A stretch of 64,000 nucleotides of DNA from Actinomycetota bacterium (lineage in GTDB: Bacteria; Actinomycetota; Acidimicrobiia; Spongiisociales; UBA5794): contig JAADIG010000137.1 in NCBI GenBank assembly GCA_013151445.1, positions 1 to 64,000 of the forward strand. The letters run 5' to 3'. Both the position numbers and the translations under genes were made by a program. This document shows positions 1 through 10,387 of the stretch, piece by piece. The stretch's first letter is position 1. The number at the start of each line of letters is the position of its first letter. Under the pieces are notes generated by a model. It was not told the origin of the DNA. It saw only the letters and a list, made by a program, of their open reading frames with translations, and made no database searches.

Positions 1-22
1 AGCCTTGAAGGAGGAAGTCGGA

Positions 23-1965
<1,943 letters not shown>

Positions 1966-1988
1966 ACCACATCTTCACCAGATGTGTA

Positions 1989-2030
1989 GGAGAGGGGTCT
2001 CGGAGCAATCCGGGACCCCTCTCCTCTTTG
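1989..2030 (+). terminator. Intrinsic terminator of groESL
   Basis: GGAGAGGGGTCtCGG-agcaat-CCGgGACCCCTCTCC followed by TCTTTGTTTT. Confidence 0.85.
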
Positions 2031-2077
2031 TTTTGGCGTCCGTTTGGGCCGTATACCGCCCAAACGGACGCCAAAAC
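2030..2077. repeat. Long perfect palindrome, copy 1 of dispersed family
   Basis: GTTTTGGCGTCCGTTTGGGC-cgtatacc-GCCCAAACGGACGCCAAAAC; 20-bp perfect arms, 8-nt loop. Confidence 0.85.
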
Positions 2078-2089
2078 GGGGAAAAAGGA

Positions 2090-2120
2090 ATGAGGGTGAG
2101 GCTTAACGCCTCACCCTCAT
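2090..2120. repeat. Perfect hairpin
   Basis: ATGAGGGTGAGGC-ttaac-GCCTCACCCTCAT; 13-bp arms, 5-nt loop. Confidence 0.8.
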
Positions 2121-2139
2121 AACGCACTCGTAAGTGCAT

Positions 2140-2265
2140 GTAACCCCAGGCGAAGCGACGTGTCGAGGAGGATCCTTAGCGGAACTCCTTGTGAAGGGAA
2201 TGGATTACCGGCCAATGGTGGTGATGCCGGGCCGGATCCATATCGCTTCGCCGTTTCGGGGTTAC
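2140..2265. other. Candidate structured element (nested interrupted inverted repeats)
   Basis: GTAACCCC(2140-2147)/GGGGTTAC(2258-2265), GGCGAAGCGA(2149-2158)/TCGCTTCGCC(2243-2252), ATGGAT-ta-CCGGCC(2200-2213)/GGCCGGATCCAT(2230-2241). Confidence 0.5.
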
Positions 2266-2332
2266 CCGTTCGCACCTGATCTGTCGGCCACATTGGCCAG
2301 CCTTAAGGGTTTTCCTCCGGAGATGTTCCGCA

Positions 2333-3061
2333 CTATCCGTTGGCGTTTCGCCAGTCCCGGACCTGGGCTTCCCAGTCGGCACGGGTAACAATGACACAGC
2401 GCGACCCCATCGGTTCCCAGAAGGCGTTGCAGTCGCCGTTGATGCGGTACTCGGCGGAGTCCACCGAGGCGAACTGGAATACGTTGGCGTTCATTGTGGC
2501 GACAAAAAATGCCGCCTCATTCTCGTTCAAAGGACGATCAAGAAACGCCCGCGAGAACTCGACGGTGACCCGCCCGGCGTTCAGGGAAACCGCGTCGAAG
2601 GCATCGGCGGTCGACACATTGAAGAACGACCGAAATCCCGACGACTGCTCGGCCTCCGACGGACCTTTCACCAGTTCGGTGAGCGTGGCGGTCAAGGACC
2701 GATTCGTCTGCTCGACTCGCCGAACGACCGACGTATCCGCGGTGGGGAACTGCTGGGAACCACAAGTGAAGAAGACCCGTACCAACCGTCCGCCATCCTC
2801 GGCGGGACTTGGCATGGTGCAAGATCCCGCGATGGCCACCGTTGTTGAGATCGGCAATGTCGACGTGGTGATGACCGTGGGTGGAACCGTGGTGGTTGTG
2901 GTCGATGTCGCAATCACTGCGACCGTTGTCGGAGGTGCGACTGTGATGGGGTCATTGTCTTCGATGATCTTGCGGAACGCAGTAATCGCAACAAGGAACA
3001 AGACGATGGCGATAAGTGCGAAGAGCACACGTTGAGTTATGAGGACGATTGTTTCGTTCAC
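2333..3061 (-). CDS. GerMN-domain membrane-anchored protein
   Basis: N-terminal TM helix, Thr-rich linker, then VRVFFTCGSQQFPTADTSVVRRVEQTNRSLTATLTELVKGPSEAEQSSGFRSFF...VTVEFSRAFLD, GerMN-like. Confidence 0.7.
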   Translation of the reverse strand: MNETIVLITQRVLFALIAIVLFLVAITAFRKIIEDNDPITVAPPTTVAVIATSTTTTTVPPTVITTSTLPISTTVAIAGSCTMPSPAEDGGRLVRVFFTCGSQQFPTADTSVVRRVEQTNRSLTATLTELVKGPSEAEQSSGFRSFFNVSTADAFDAVSLNAGRVTVEFSRAFLDRPLNENEAAFFVATMNANVFQFASVDSAEYRINGDCNAFWEPMGSRCVIVTRADWEAQVRDWRNANG

Positions 3062-3168
3062 GGAGGCATTCTCCCACGGCTACGAAGACAAGACGTTACA
3101 CCCCGACGATTGAGTTCCCGAAGGACCCAAACCAATGGGGCCCGATTCGGTGACCGTGTGGGTGACTG

Positions 3169-3759
3169 TTACACCCACCCGCTTGAGGCGTAGCGAGATC
3201 GCTCTATCCGCCACTCCTCCTCGAGGAGCGACCAGGCCGAATGATCGAGCCATTCGTCACCGACGCGGACCTCATGTCGAAGGACACCCTCGTGAAAGAA
3301 CCCAAGTTTTCGTGCGACCTTCTCCGAAGCGAGGTTGCCGGTCGCTATGCGCAGGGTGACCTTGTGCATCTCGAGCTCATCGAATGCGACCTCAAGCAGC
3401 CGTGCGGTTGCCTCGGTGCACACTCCCTGACGCGAGGATCCTGACCGAACCCAATACCCGATCTCGCCCGTCTTGTTTGCATGGGAGGTGAACCACAGTG
3501 AAACGTTGCCGAGGTGGCGAGCAGGATCGCCGGCATTTCGAATTGAGAAATCGAACGCTCGGTTCTCGTTCCACGCATTGAGACTCTCCTTGATGTACTG
3601 CAGTGCGTCATGGCGGCCGTAGCTGCTCTGCGCCCACGGCAACCACGGTTTGAGGTCTGCCAACGACTCGTTGACGGCCTCCTCGAGCGCACCGACATCT
3701 CGGCGGCGGAACGGGCGAAGCATGAGGGCAGGTGTGAAACGTGGCGTCGTGGACAACAT
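3169..3759 (-). CDS. GNAT N-acetyltransferase (RimJ/RimL type)
   Basis: LMLRPFRRRDVGALEEAVNESLADLKPWLPWA...IGYWVRSGSSRQGVCTEATARLLEVAFDELEMHKVTLRIATGNLASEKVARKLGF. Confidence 0.85.
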   Translation of the reverse strand: MLSTTPRFTPALMLRPFRRRDVGALEEAVNESLADLKPWLPWAQSSYGRHDALQYIKESLNAWNENRAFDFSIRNAGDPARHLGNVSLWFTSHANKTGEIGYWVRSGSSRQGVCTEATARLLEVAFDELEMHKVTLRIATGNLASEKVARKLGFFHEGVLRHEVRVGDEWLDHSAWSLLEEEWRIERSRYASSGWV

Positions 3760-3790
3760 GGTGTACAGCCTATCGTCGTAAGCTGGGGAG

Positions 3791-4342
3791 ATGTTTGATG
3801 TTTGGTCAGCGGCCGAGAATGTCGGCCCAATCTACGAACACCACGATGCCCGGTCGGCGGTTCTTGTTGCGTTGTTCAAGGACGAGGAAGCGAACGTGCG
3901 GATCATCCTGACGCGCCGTCCCGACGACATGGCAACCCATCCAGGTGACATCGTGTGTCCGGGTGGCCGCCTGGAACCCGGTGAGTCGGTCGTAGAGGCG
4001 GCGCTGCGTGAGGCCTACGAGGAAGTTGGACTCGACCCGTCGCTGGTCGAGATCGTTGGTGGCTCGGAGCCGTTCTGGACGAGAAGCATCGACGAGATGA
4101 TCGTCCCCGTTGTTGGACGTATCCGCGGCGACCTACCAGTTCTGACACGAAGCGAGCGCGAGGTCGCCGAGATACTCACTCCTCGTCTCGACTTTCTCAT
4201 GTCAACAACGGATTGGCATTCCCAGCAATGGCGGGGTCACGAGATCTGGTTTCTCGAACTCCCCGAGGGCATCCTGTGGGGAGCCACCGCTGGCATGTTG
4301 CGGCACCTGTTTACGTTGTTGGCCGAGGCTGGAAAAGGGTGA
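3791..4342 (+). CDS. NUDIX hydrolase (CoA pyrophosphatase-like)
   Basis: Nudix box GGRLEPGESVVEAALREAYEEVGL. Confidence 0.88.
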   Translation: MFDVWSAAENVGPIYEHHDARSAVLVALFKDEEANVRIILTRRPDDMATHPGDIVCPGGRLEPGESVVEAALREAYEEVGLDPSLVEIVGGSEPFWTRSIDEMIVPVVGRIRGDLPVLTRSEREVAEILTPRLDFLMSTTDWHSQQWRGHEIWFLELPEGILWGATAGMLRHLFTLLAEAGKG

Positions 4343-4345
4343 AGC

Positions 4346-5176
4346 ATGGAGATTCGTAACGGGATGGCCGCTGTTGTCACTGGTGCTGCGAGCGGTATCG
4401 GCCTGGCTTTAACAAAGGCACTGTGCAGGAACGGTCTGCATGTGCTGATGGCGGACATCGACGGCGACACACTCGACACCGCTCGTGCCGGTCTCGGAGA
4501 CCTGGCGTCGCTGGCGGCTGTCAGGGTGTGTGACGTGTCGGACGAGTCTGCAGTCAACGATCTGGCGGATCTGGCATTCGCTTCGTATCCAACGGTCGAC
4601 CTCGTTGTCAACAACGCCGGGGTGAGTTCGACCGGGTCGGTCCTGGAATCCACCATTGCAGATTGGGAGTGGGTCCTGGGTGTTGATCTCTACGGTGTTA
4701 TCCACGGAATACGCGCCTTTGTCCCACGGATGATCTCCCAGGGCGGTGGATACGTTGTCAATACGGCATCGGTCGCAGGTCTCGTATCGACACCCGGGAT
4801 GGCGCCTTACAACGTCGCAAAACATGGTGTTGTGACCCTGTCCGAGACCCTGTATCAGGAACTTCAGCTTGCGGATGCGAACGTTGGTGTTTCGGTCGTT
4901 TGCCCGGCATGGGTCGCTACCCGTATCGCCGACTCCGACAGGAACCGACCCGGCGGCCCTCAGGAGGACTCGGAAACCGGAGCTCGTGTGCGTGCCGCAG
5001 TCCGCGCCGCAACCGAGCATGGACGGTCACCGGACAGCGTGGCGGACCAAATCGTTGAAGCGATCAGGCGAGACCAGTTCTATGTCATGACCCACACCGG
5101 GATGATGTCGTTCATCAAACGGCGCAACCGCGAGATCGAAACTGGTGGGAACCCCACCGTCGACACACAGATCTGA
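4346..5176 (+). CDS. Short-chain dehydrogenase/reductase
   Basis: AAVVTGAASGIGLALTKAL...VNNAGVSSTG...YNVAKHGVV. Confidence 0.92.
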   Translation: MEIRNGMAAVVTGAASGIGLALTKALCRNGLHVLMADIDGDTLDTARAGLGDLASLAAVRVCDVSDESAVNDLADLAFASYPTVDLVVNNAGVSSTGSVLESTIADWEWVLGVDLYGVIHGIRAFVPRMISQGGGYVVNTASVAGLVSTPGMAPYNVAKHGVVTLSETLYQELQLADANVGVSVVCPAWVATRIADSDRNRPGGPQEDSETGARVRAAVRAATEHGRSPDSVADQIVEAIRRDQFYVMTHTGMMSFIKRRNREIETGGNPTVDTQI

Positions 5177-5260
5177 TTGGTCCCGGTCCACCTGGGACCC
5201 GCGTTGCAGCACGACGTTGTCCGCACGACAGCAACACCGTTGCGGTTCGGTGACGGTTCG

Positions 5261-6829
5261 TTACGACTCGTACCCAGCACGCAGAAGTCCCAGCACGAGT
5301 CCTTCGACAACCGCCTGCCATGACGCATTGATGATGTTTTGGTGTACACCAACCGTGCTCCACCGGTCTTCGCCGGTCGCATGGGTGGTGAGTACGCGCA
5401 CCCGGGCGCTGGTCCCTTCGGAGGAGTCGAGATTACGAACCCGATAGTCGACGAGGCGTATGTCGAGGATTTCCGGGTAGGTATCTTCCAGCGCGGCGCG
5501 TAGCGCACGGTCGAGTGCACTCACCGGGCCGTCGCCCTCGCGGGTCATGACGATGCGTTTGCCATGGACCGTGAGTTTCACCGTCGCTTCCGATTCGACT
5601 CCGGCGCCATTGGATACAAACACCCGGTAGGACTCAAGTTCGAAGAAGGGTTGGTTCCAGCCCTGCACGTCGCGAAGCAGCAACTCGAAACTTCCGTCGG
5701 CCGCCTCAAACTGGTACCCGTGGTGTTCTAGTTCCTTCACTCGGTTGACAACGACCTGTGCGTCGGCGTCGGTCAGGGTCATCCCCCGGGCCTTCCCCTT
5801 GGCTACGACCGTTGAACGTCCAGCCATCTCGGACACGACCACCCGGGTGGTGTTGCCAACGGTCGCTGGCGGGAGGTGCTCGTAGGCGTCGGGTCTCCGG
5901 GCCAGGGCAGATGTGTGGAGCCCCGCCTTGTGTGTGAACGCCGACGCCCCCACGTACGGTAGATGGGGGTTGAGGGTGATGTTGATGATCTCCGCGAGAT
6001 GGTGCGATACGGACGTCAACCTGCTGATCTGCTCATCGGTCACCACCCTGGTGTCCATTTTGAGCTGGAGGTTCGGGATGATTGAGCAAAGGTCGGCGTT
6101 GCCGGTCCGCTCGCCGTACCCATTGATACAGCCCTGCACCTGGGTGACCCCCGAACGGACCGCAGTGAGACTGTTCGCAACGGCCATCCCCGAGTCGTTG
6201 TGGAAGTGGGCGCCAAACACGGCGTCTCCAAGCGCCTCGCCAACCTCGCCGATGACACGCTCAACTTCGTGTGAGAGCCAGCCACCATTGGTGTCGCACA
6301 TGACCAGACGTTCCGCACCTGCGGCGTGGGCCTCCCGAAGCACTGTGAGCGCAAAGTCCGGGTTGTCGCGATAGCCATCAAAGAAGTGCTCGGCGTCGAA
6401 GAAGACACGACGCCCCTTGGATCGGAGATAGGCGACTGAGTCGGCGACCATGGCTACCGCTTCATCCTCGTTTACTCGTAGTGCGTGCTCGACGTGGTAA
6501 CTCCACGATTTGCCCACAAGGCACACCACATCCGTTTCCGCATCGAGGAGCGCCTGGAGGACGGCATCATCTTCGGCCCTGACGTTGGCGTGGCGAGTCG
6601 ACCCGAAAGCGACAAGTGTTGCATTGGTGAGTTCCAACTCTGTCTTCGCACGTTGGAAGAACTCGTCTTCCTTCGGGTTTGCCCCGGGCCAGCCGCCCTC
6701 GATGTAGTGCACCCCGAGACCATCGAGGAGGTGGGCGATCTTCAGTTTGTCCTGCACGGTGAGCGAGATGCCCTCTTGTTGGATTCCGTCTCGCAAGGTG
6801 GTGTCGTAGATTTCTATCTCGGGGGTCAT
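5261..6829 (-). CDS. cimA: Citramalate synthase
   Basis: MTPEIEIYDTTLRDGIQQEGISLTVQDKLKIAHLLDGLGVHYIEGGWPGANPKEDEFF..., LeuA-like C-terminal dimer domain; RBS GGAG before the ATG. Confidence 0.93.
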   Translation of the reverse strand: MTPEIEIYDTTLRDGIQQEGISLTVQDKLKIAHLLDGLGVHYIEGGWPGANPKEDEFFQRAKTELELTNATLVAFGSTRHANVRAEDDAVLQALLDAETDVVCLVGKSWSYHVEHALRVNEDEAVAMVADSVAYLRSKGRRVFFDAEHFFDGYRDNPDFALTVLREAHAAGAERLVMCDTNGGWLSHEVERVIGEVGEALGDAVFGAHFHNDSGMAVANSLTAVRSGVTQVQGCINGYGERTGNADLCSIIPNLQLKMDTRVVTDEQISRLTSVSHHLAEIINITLNPHLPYVGASAFTHKAGLHTSALARRPDAYEHLPPATVGNTTRVVVSEMAGRSTVVAKGKARGMTLTDADAQVVVNRVKELEHHGYQFEAADGSFELLLRDVQGWNQPFFELESYRVFVSNGAGVESEATVKLTVHGKRIVMTREGDGPVSALDRALRAALEDTYPEILDIRLVDYRVRNLDSSEGTSARVRVLTTHATGEDRWSTVGVHQNIINASWQAVVEGLVLGLLRAGYES

Positions 6830-6861
6830 GGGGTTCTCCGTTGGTGATCGAGGTGAGGCAT

Positions 6862-6888
6862 AAGAAAACCCTCCGCCGGGCGGAGGGT
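6862..6888 (-). terminator. Intrinsic terminator in the cimA leader (attenuator)
   Basis: Minus strand: ACCCTCCGC-CCG-GCGGAGGGT-TTTCTTA between a short Thr/Ile-rich ORF and cimA. Confidence 0.8.
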
Positions 6889-6923
6889 GATGGGCGCACA
6901 CGCGGATGTTGAGGCGTGTACGC

Positions 6924-6968
6924 CTACGTAATAATCTCGATGCGGGTTGTGCTCGTCCAGTTCGTCAT
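6924..6968 (-). CDS. Thr/Ile-rich leader peptide MTNWTSTTRIEIIT of cimA
   Basis: ATG ACG AAC TGG ACG AGC ACA ACC CGC ATC GAG ATT ATT ACG TAG: 5 Thr and 3 Ile in 14 aa, followed by hairpin plus terminator, then cimA. Confidence 0.75.
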   Translation of the reverse strand: MTNWTSTTRIEIIT

Positions 6969-7004
6969 GACAGCCAGTATGCAGGAACCTTCGCTCAGCG
7001 TCAA
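6969..7004 (-). promoter_or_regulatory. Promoter of the cimA leader, probably leaderless
   Basis: Minus strand: TTGACG (6999-7004) - 17 bp - CATACT (6976-6981) - 7 bp - ATG. Confidence 0.65.
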
Positions 7005-7010
7005 CATCCG

Positions 7011-8933
7011 TCATCTGGCCGCATCGTTGAAACAGCTCGTTGTTGCGGCACATGATGTGACATCACCAACGACTGAGGCGATTAACTCGGCGTACGCACG
7101 TTGGCCCTCGGGGCTGAGATGGATGTTGTCGCGCCCGAGCAGGCTGCGGTCCGACTCGGCAAGCAACTTCCATTCGATGACTCGCACACTATCCGTCGAA
7201 TCGGATCGGTTGCGGATCAGTTCGTTGATCGATGATTCCCAGCGCCGATCGATTCGAATGGTGAGAAGGTAGATCCTCTTTGCGCCTGCTGTTGCGTCAA
7301 TCAGCGTATCGAGCATGTCGGAACTGACCGGGCCGTTGTACCCCAGATGCACGATCACGATGTCGTCGACGGTGCCATCCATAGAGCGGGCGCGCAGTAC
7401 ACCCACGGCGTTGGTCCACGAGCGGGCCTTGAGAGCATCAACCTCGATTGCGTCGCCGAACAGTGCCTGGAGTTCCTCCTGGGCACCAAGCATTACCGAG
7501 TCGCCGATCGCGAACACCGTCGCGGATGCCGGTGTGACTATCGGGTCGGGTGCTCTTGGTGGCATGGTGCGACGCACGGTCGTCGGCTCCACTGGCGGTG
7601 GAACAACCAGCAACGTGGTGGTCGAGGGAGGGACAGCTACGGGTTCGGACCCTGGTTGAGGGGCGGCGGTCGTCGGGATCGTCAACACGTTGGCCGACTC
7701 GATGAGGGTGGTCGTGGACTCAAAACCGGGAGTCTCCGGGGCCGGTGAAGCGAGGACGATTGCCAACGGCATCGAGAACACCGCTATGTAGGTGGTGACG
7801 ACTACCCGCCACGCCGAACGTGGGACAAGACGTTCGCGTCCGGAGCGAACCCGTTGCCACCAGCGCCCGAGCGCTCCGTTGCGGACCGGCATTTCGATCC
7901 AACGGTACGAGATCTCCGTGAGGATGAGTGCAACAGCGAGACGCACCACGGTGACGATCTTCGGGTCCCAGAACACATCGATGTTGGGTCGGGTGAACAC
8001 CACGACCGGCCAGTGCCACATGTACAGGCCGTACGACCTGAGCCCCACCCACCGCATCGGGGCAGAGCCGACGATCAACCGCAGCGACCGTGAGCCAACG
8101 ACGCCGACGATCGCCGCCGCCGATGCCACACCGGTGAGGAGGAACCCACCGCGGTAAAGCCACGGATCGAATCCGTTCACCGTCGCAACCATCCACACCA
8201 GCATTCCGAGACCCAGGACCCCAACGAGGCCGGGCCAGCGGCGCTTGTGTTCAACAACCGGGAGGCGGTGGCGGAGGAATCCGAGGGCAACACCGATGAG
8301 AATTCCCGCGGCACGCGTATCGGTGCCGTAGTACACCCGCGACGGGTCTTCGAACGGCACGAATAAGTTGGCCATCCACCACGTGGAGGCGAGTGCAATG
8401 ACCAGGACCAACGTCACGGTCAGAGCGGTCCGAACTTTTCGCAACACAAAGAACAGGACCGGCCAGACGATATAGAACTGCTCCTCGACCGCCAGAGACC
8501 ACAGATGTCGCCACAGCGAGGGTCGGGCAAAGGTCTCGAAGTACGACTCGTTGTATCCGATCAGGAACCAGTTCGTGAAGTAGCCCAACGCTGGGAACAG
8601 CTCACGCTGAACCCGGTCGACCTCCGTGGGCACAAAGGCAGCCACATAGGCGGCCGTTACGGCAAGAAAGACAAACAGGGCCGGCAGGAGGCGTCGAGCC
8701 CGGCGCTTCCAGAACTCCCTGATATCTATCCTGCCGGTCCGTTGATACTCCGCGACGAGGAGCGACGTGATGAGGTACCCGCTGATAGTGAAGAACACAT
8801 CAACACCAAGGAATCCTCCGGGGGTGGATAACCAACCGAAGTGGTAGGCAACGACGGCGAGAACGGCGAAGGCACGGATGCCGTCGACGCCGGGTTCATA
8901 GCGCAACGTTGGAGATTTCAAGGGTTCAGTCAC
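7011..8933 (-). CDS. Acyltransferase-3 (OafA-type) with C-terminal SGNH domain
   Basis: LRYEPGVDGIRAFAVLAVVAYHFGW...SLAVEEQFYIVWPVLFF..., C-terminal VFAIGDSVMLGAQEEL. The ORF track extends to 9152, but GTG at 8933 (VTEPLKSPTLRYEPG) is the likelier start. Confidence 0.88.
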   Translation of the reverse strand: MTEPLKSPTLRYEPGVDGIRAFAVLAVVAYHFGWLSTPGGFLGVDVFFTISGYLITSLLVAEYQRTGRIDIREFWKRRARRLLPALFVFLAVTAAYVAAFVPTEVDRVQRELFPALGYFTNWFLIGYNESYFETFARPSLWRHLWSLAVEEQFYIVWPVLFFVLRKVRTALTVTLVLVIALASTWWMANLFVPFEDPSRVYYGTDTRAAGILIGVALGFLRHRLPVVEHKRRWPGLVGVLGLGMLVWMVATVNGFDPWLYRGGFLLTGVASAAAIVGVVGSRSLRLIVGSAPMRWVGLRSYGLYMWHWPVVVFTRPNIDVFWDPKIVTVVRLAVALILTEISYRWIEMPVRNGALGRWWQRVRSGRERLVPRSAWRVVVTTYIAVFSMPLAIVLASPAPETPGFESTTTLIESANVLTIPTTAAPQPGSEPVAVPPSTTTLLVVPPPVEPTTVRRTMPPRAPDPIVTPASATVFAIGDSVMLGAQEELQALFGDAIEVDALKARSWTNAVGVLRARSMDGTVDDIVIVHLGYNGPVSSDMLDTLIDATAGAKRIYLLTIRIDRRWESSINELIRNRSDSTDSVRVIEWKLLAESDRSLLGRDNIHLSPEGQRAYAELIASVVGDVTSCAATTSCFNDAAR

Positions 8934-9083
8934 TGAGAGTGGTGGGAAACAGTCACGGGTTGTATCGGCACCATGCTTGCACAACCCGAGCAAACTTGCC
9001 TTTGGTGGCCCGTCGTGTCCGGATACCGTACGCCAGGGCGCCAAAACCGATCTTGTGAGGTGGCTCCCGGGGGAGTCACCGGG

Positions 9084-9095
9084 TATGCTCGGAGT
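9084..9095 (+). promoter_or_regulatory. -10 element of the trpS leader
   Basis: GGGTATGCT-cggagt-ATG; TATGCT 6 nt before the leader-peptide ATG, no clear -35. Confidence 0.45.
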
Positions 9096-9134
9096 ATGAA
9101 CACGGCAGGCACGAAATGGTGGCGGGGCAACTAG
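9096..9134 (+). CDS. Trp leader peptide MNTAGTKWWRGN upstream of trpS
   Basis: ATG AAC ACG GCA GGC ACG AAA TGG TGG CGG GGC AAC TAG; tandem Trp codons followed by an intrinsic terminator and trpS. Confidence 0.78.
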   Translation: MNTAGTKWWRGN

Positions 9135-9160
9135 GGGCCCTCCATCGCGCACGAGCTTGT

Positions 9161-9193
9161 AACGCCGCCGGAGGAAATCCGACGGCGTTTTTC
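9161..9193 (+). terminator. Intrinsic terminator in the trpS leader (attenuator)
   Basis: AACGCCGcCGGA-ggaaa-TCCGaCGGCGTT then TTTTC; 12-bp stem with one mismatch. Confidence 0.82.
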
Positions 9194-9237
9194 GTTACCA
9201 ACAATCCGTACTGCGACAATGGCACAAGGAGCACACA

Positions 9238-10224
9238 GTGGAGACGAGGCAAAAGGTCTTCTCTGGTCTACAACCGACCGGAAATATCCATATCGGGAAC
9301 TACCTGGGTGCGTTGAAAAACTGGGTGAGTTTTCAGGACTCTTACGAGACCGTGTATTGCGTCGTCGACCTTCACGCAATCACCGTTCCGTATGATCCCG
9401 TCGAGTTCAAGAAGGACCGCATCGCCGCGGCGAAGGTGCTGCTGGCCATGGGCATCGATCCCGAGCGTTCCATGTTCTATTTCCAGAGCCAGGTCCCCCA
9501 GCACGCCGAACTGTCGTGGATTCTCGGAACGATGACCCCGACCGGTGTCTTGAACCGGATGACCCAGTACAAGGAGAAGGCGGACAAGGTGGGCGCCAAC
9601 CTTGGGCTCTATTCTTATCCTGTACTGATGGCCGCGGATATTCTGCTGTTCAACGCCGATCTGGTGCCCGTAGGGGACGACCAACGTCAGCATCTTGAGA
9701 TGGCGCGTGATCTGGCCGAACGATTCAACAACCGTTTCGGTGAGGTGTTTCACATCCCGGAGGCATACATCCCTGACGTATCCGCACGGATAATGTCGCT
9801 CACGGACCCGCAGGTGAAGATGTCGAAGTCCGATGCCAACCCGAAGAGCATGGTGCTTGTGCTCGACGTGCCGGATGCAATCAACAAGAAAATCAAGTCT
9901 GCCGTGACCGACTCCGATCCTGGCGTCCGATACGATCCGACCGAGAAACCGGGGATCTCGAACCTCCTCGAAATAATGTCGGCGTGTACCGGGGTGTCCA
10001 TCGACGCCCTGGTCGATGAGTATGCAACGAGTGGATACGGGGTTTTCAAGCAGGCAGTCGCCGATGTCGTGATCGAAGAATTCGCCCCGATCCGGGTCGC
10101 ATACGAACGGCTTGACGACGCGGACGTCGCCCGGATGATGCACAAGGGTGCCCTCGATGCGCGCATCGCGGCTGAGGCCTATCAGGCGAAGGTGCGCGCG
10201 GCTGTGGGACTCGACCGAATCTAA
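9238..10224 (+). CDS. trpS: Tryptophanyl-tRNA synthetase
   Basis: SGLQPTGNIHIGNYLGALKNW, KMSKS-like signature (VKMSKSDANP); GTG start after AAGGAG. Confidence 0.97.
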   Translation: METRQKVFSGLQPTGNIHIGNYLGALKNWVSFQDSYETVYCVVDLHAITVPYDPVEFKKDRIAAAKVLLAMGIDPERSMFYFQSQVPQHAELSWILGTMTPTGVLNRMTQYKEKADKVGANLGLYSYPVLMAADILLFNADLVPVGDDQRQHLEMARDLAERFNNRFGEVFHIPEAYIPDVSARIMSLTDPQVKMSKSDANPKSMVLVLDVPDAINKKIKSAVTDSDPGVRYDPTEKPGISNLLEIMSACTGVSIDALVDEYATSGYGVFKQAVADVVIEEFAPIRVAYERLDDADVARMMHKGALDARIAAEAYQAKVRAAVGLDRI

Positions 10225-10387
10225 CCCAGACGAGAGTCCTGCTGGTGTTAGTTACCGGCACTCCAGATCCGTCATCTGCCTGGATGAGGCGGTGGGGGAG
10301 CCTCGCCGAGGTCGCATCGCGGCCAAATCAGGGGGGTGTTGGTGCTGGTAGCCTATGGCGCAGCGCTAGCCAACCCGGAGGATCTTC

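Noticed and set aside
2134-2388. 84-aa plus-strand ORF after groEL
   Set aside because: Overlaps the nested inverted repeats and the end of the GerMN gene; no RBS or recognisable protein features.
8934-9152. N-terminal extension of the acyltransferase ORF
   Set aside because: Overlaps the trp leader; the translated extension lacks family features, and GTG at 8933 precedes the conserved LRYEPGVDGIRAFAV start.
9268-10143. 291-aa minus-strand ORF opposite trpS
   Set aside because: trpS is certain; the antisense ORF is His/Arg-rich without motifs.
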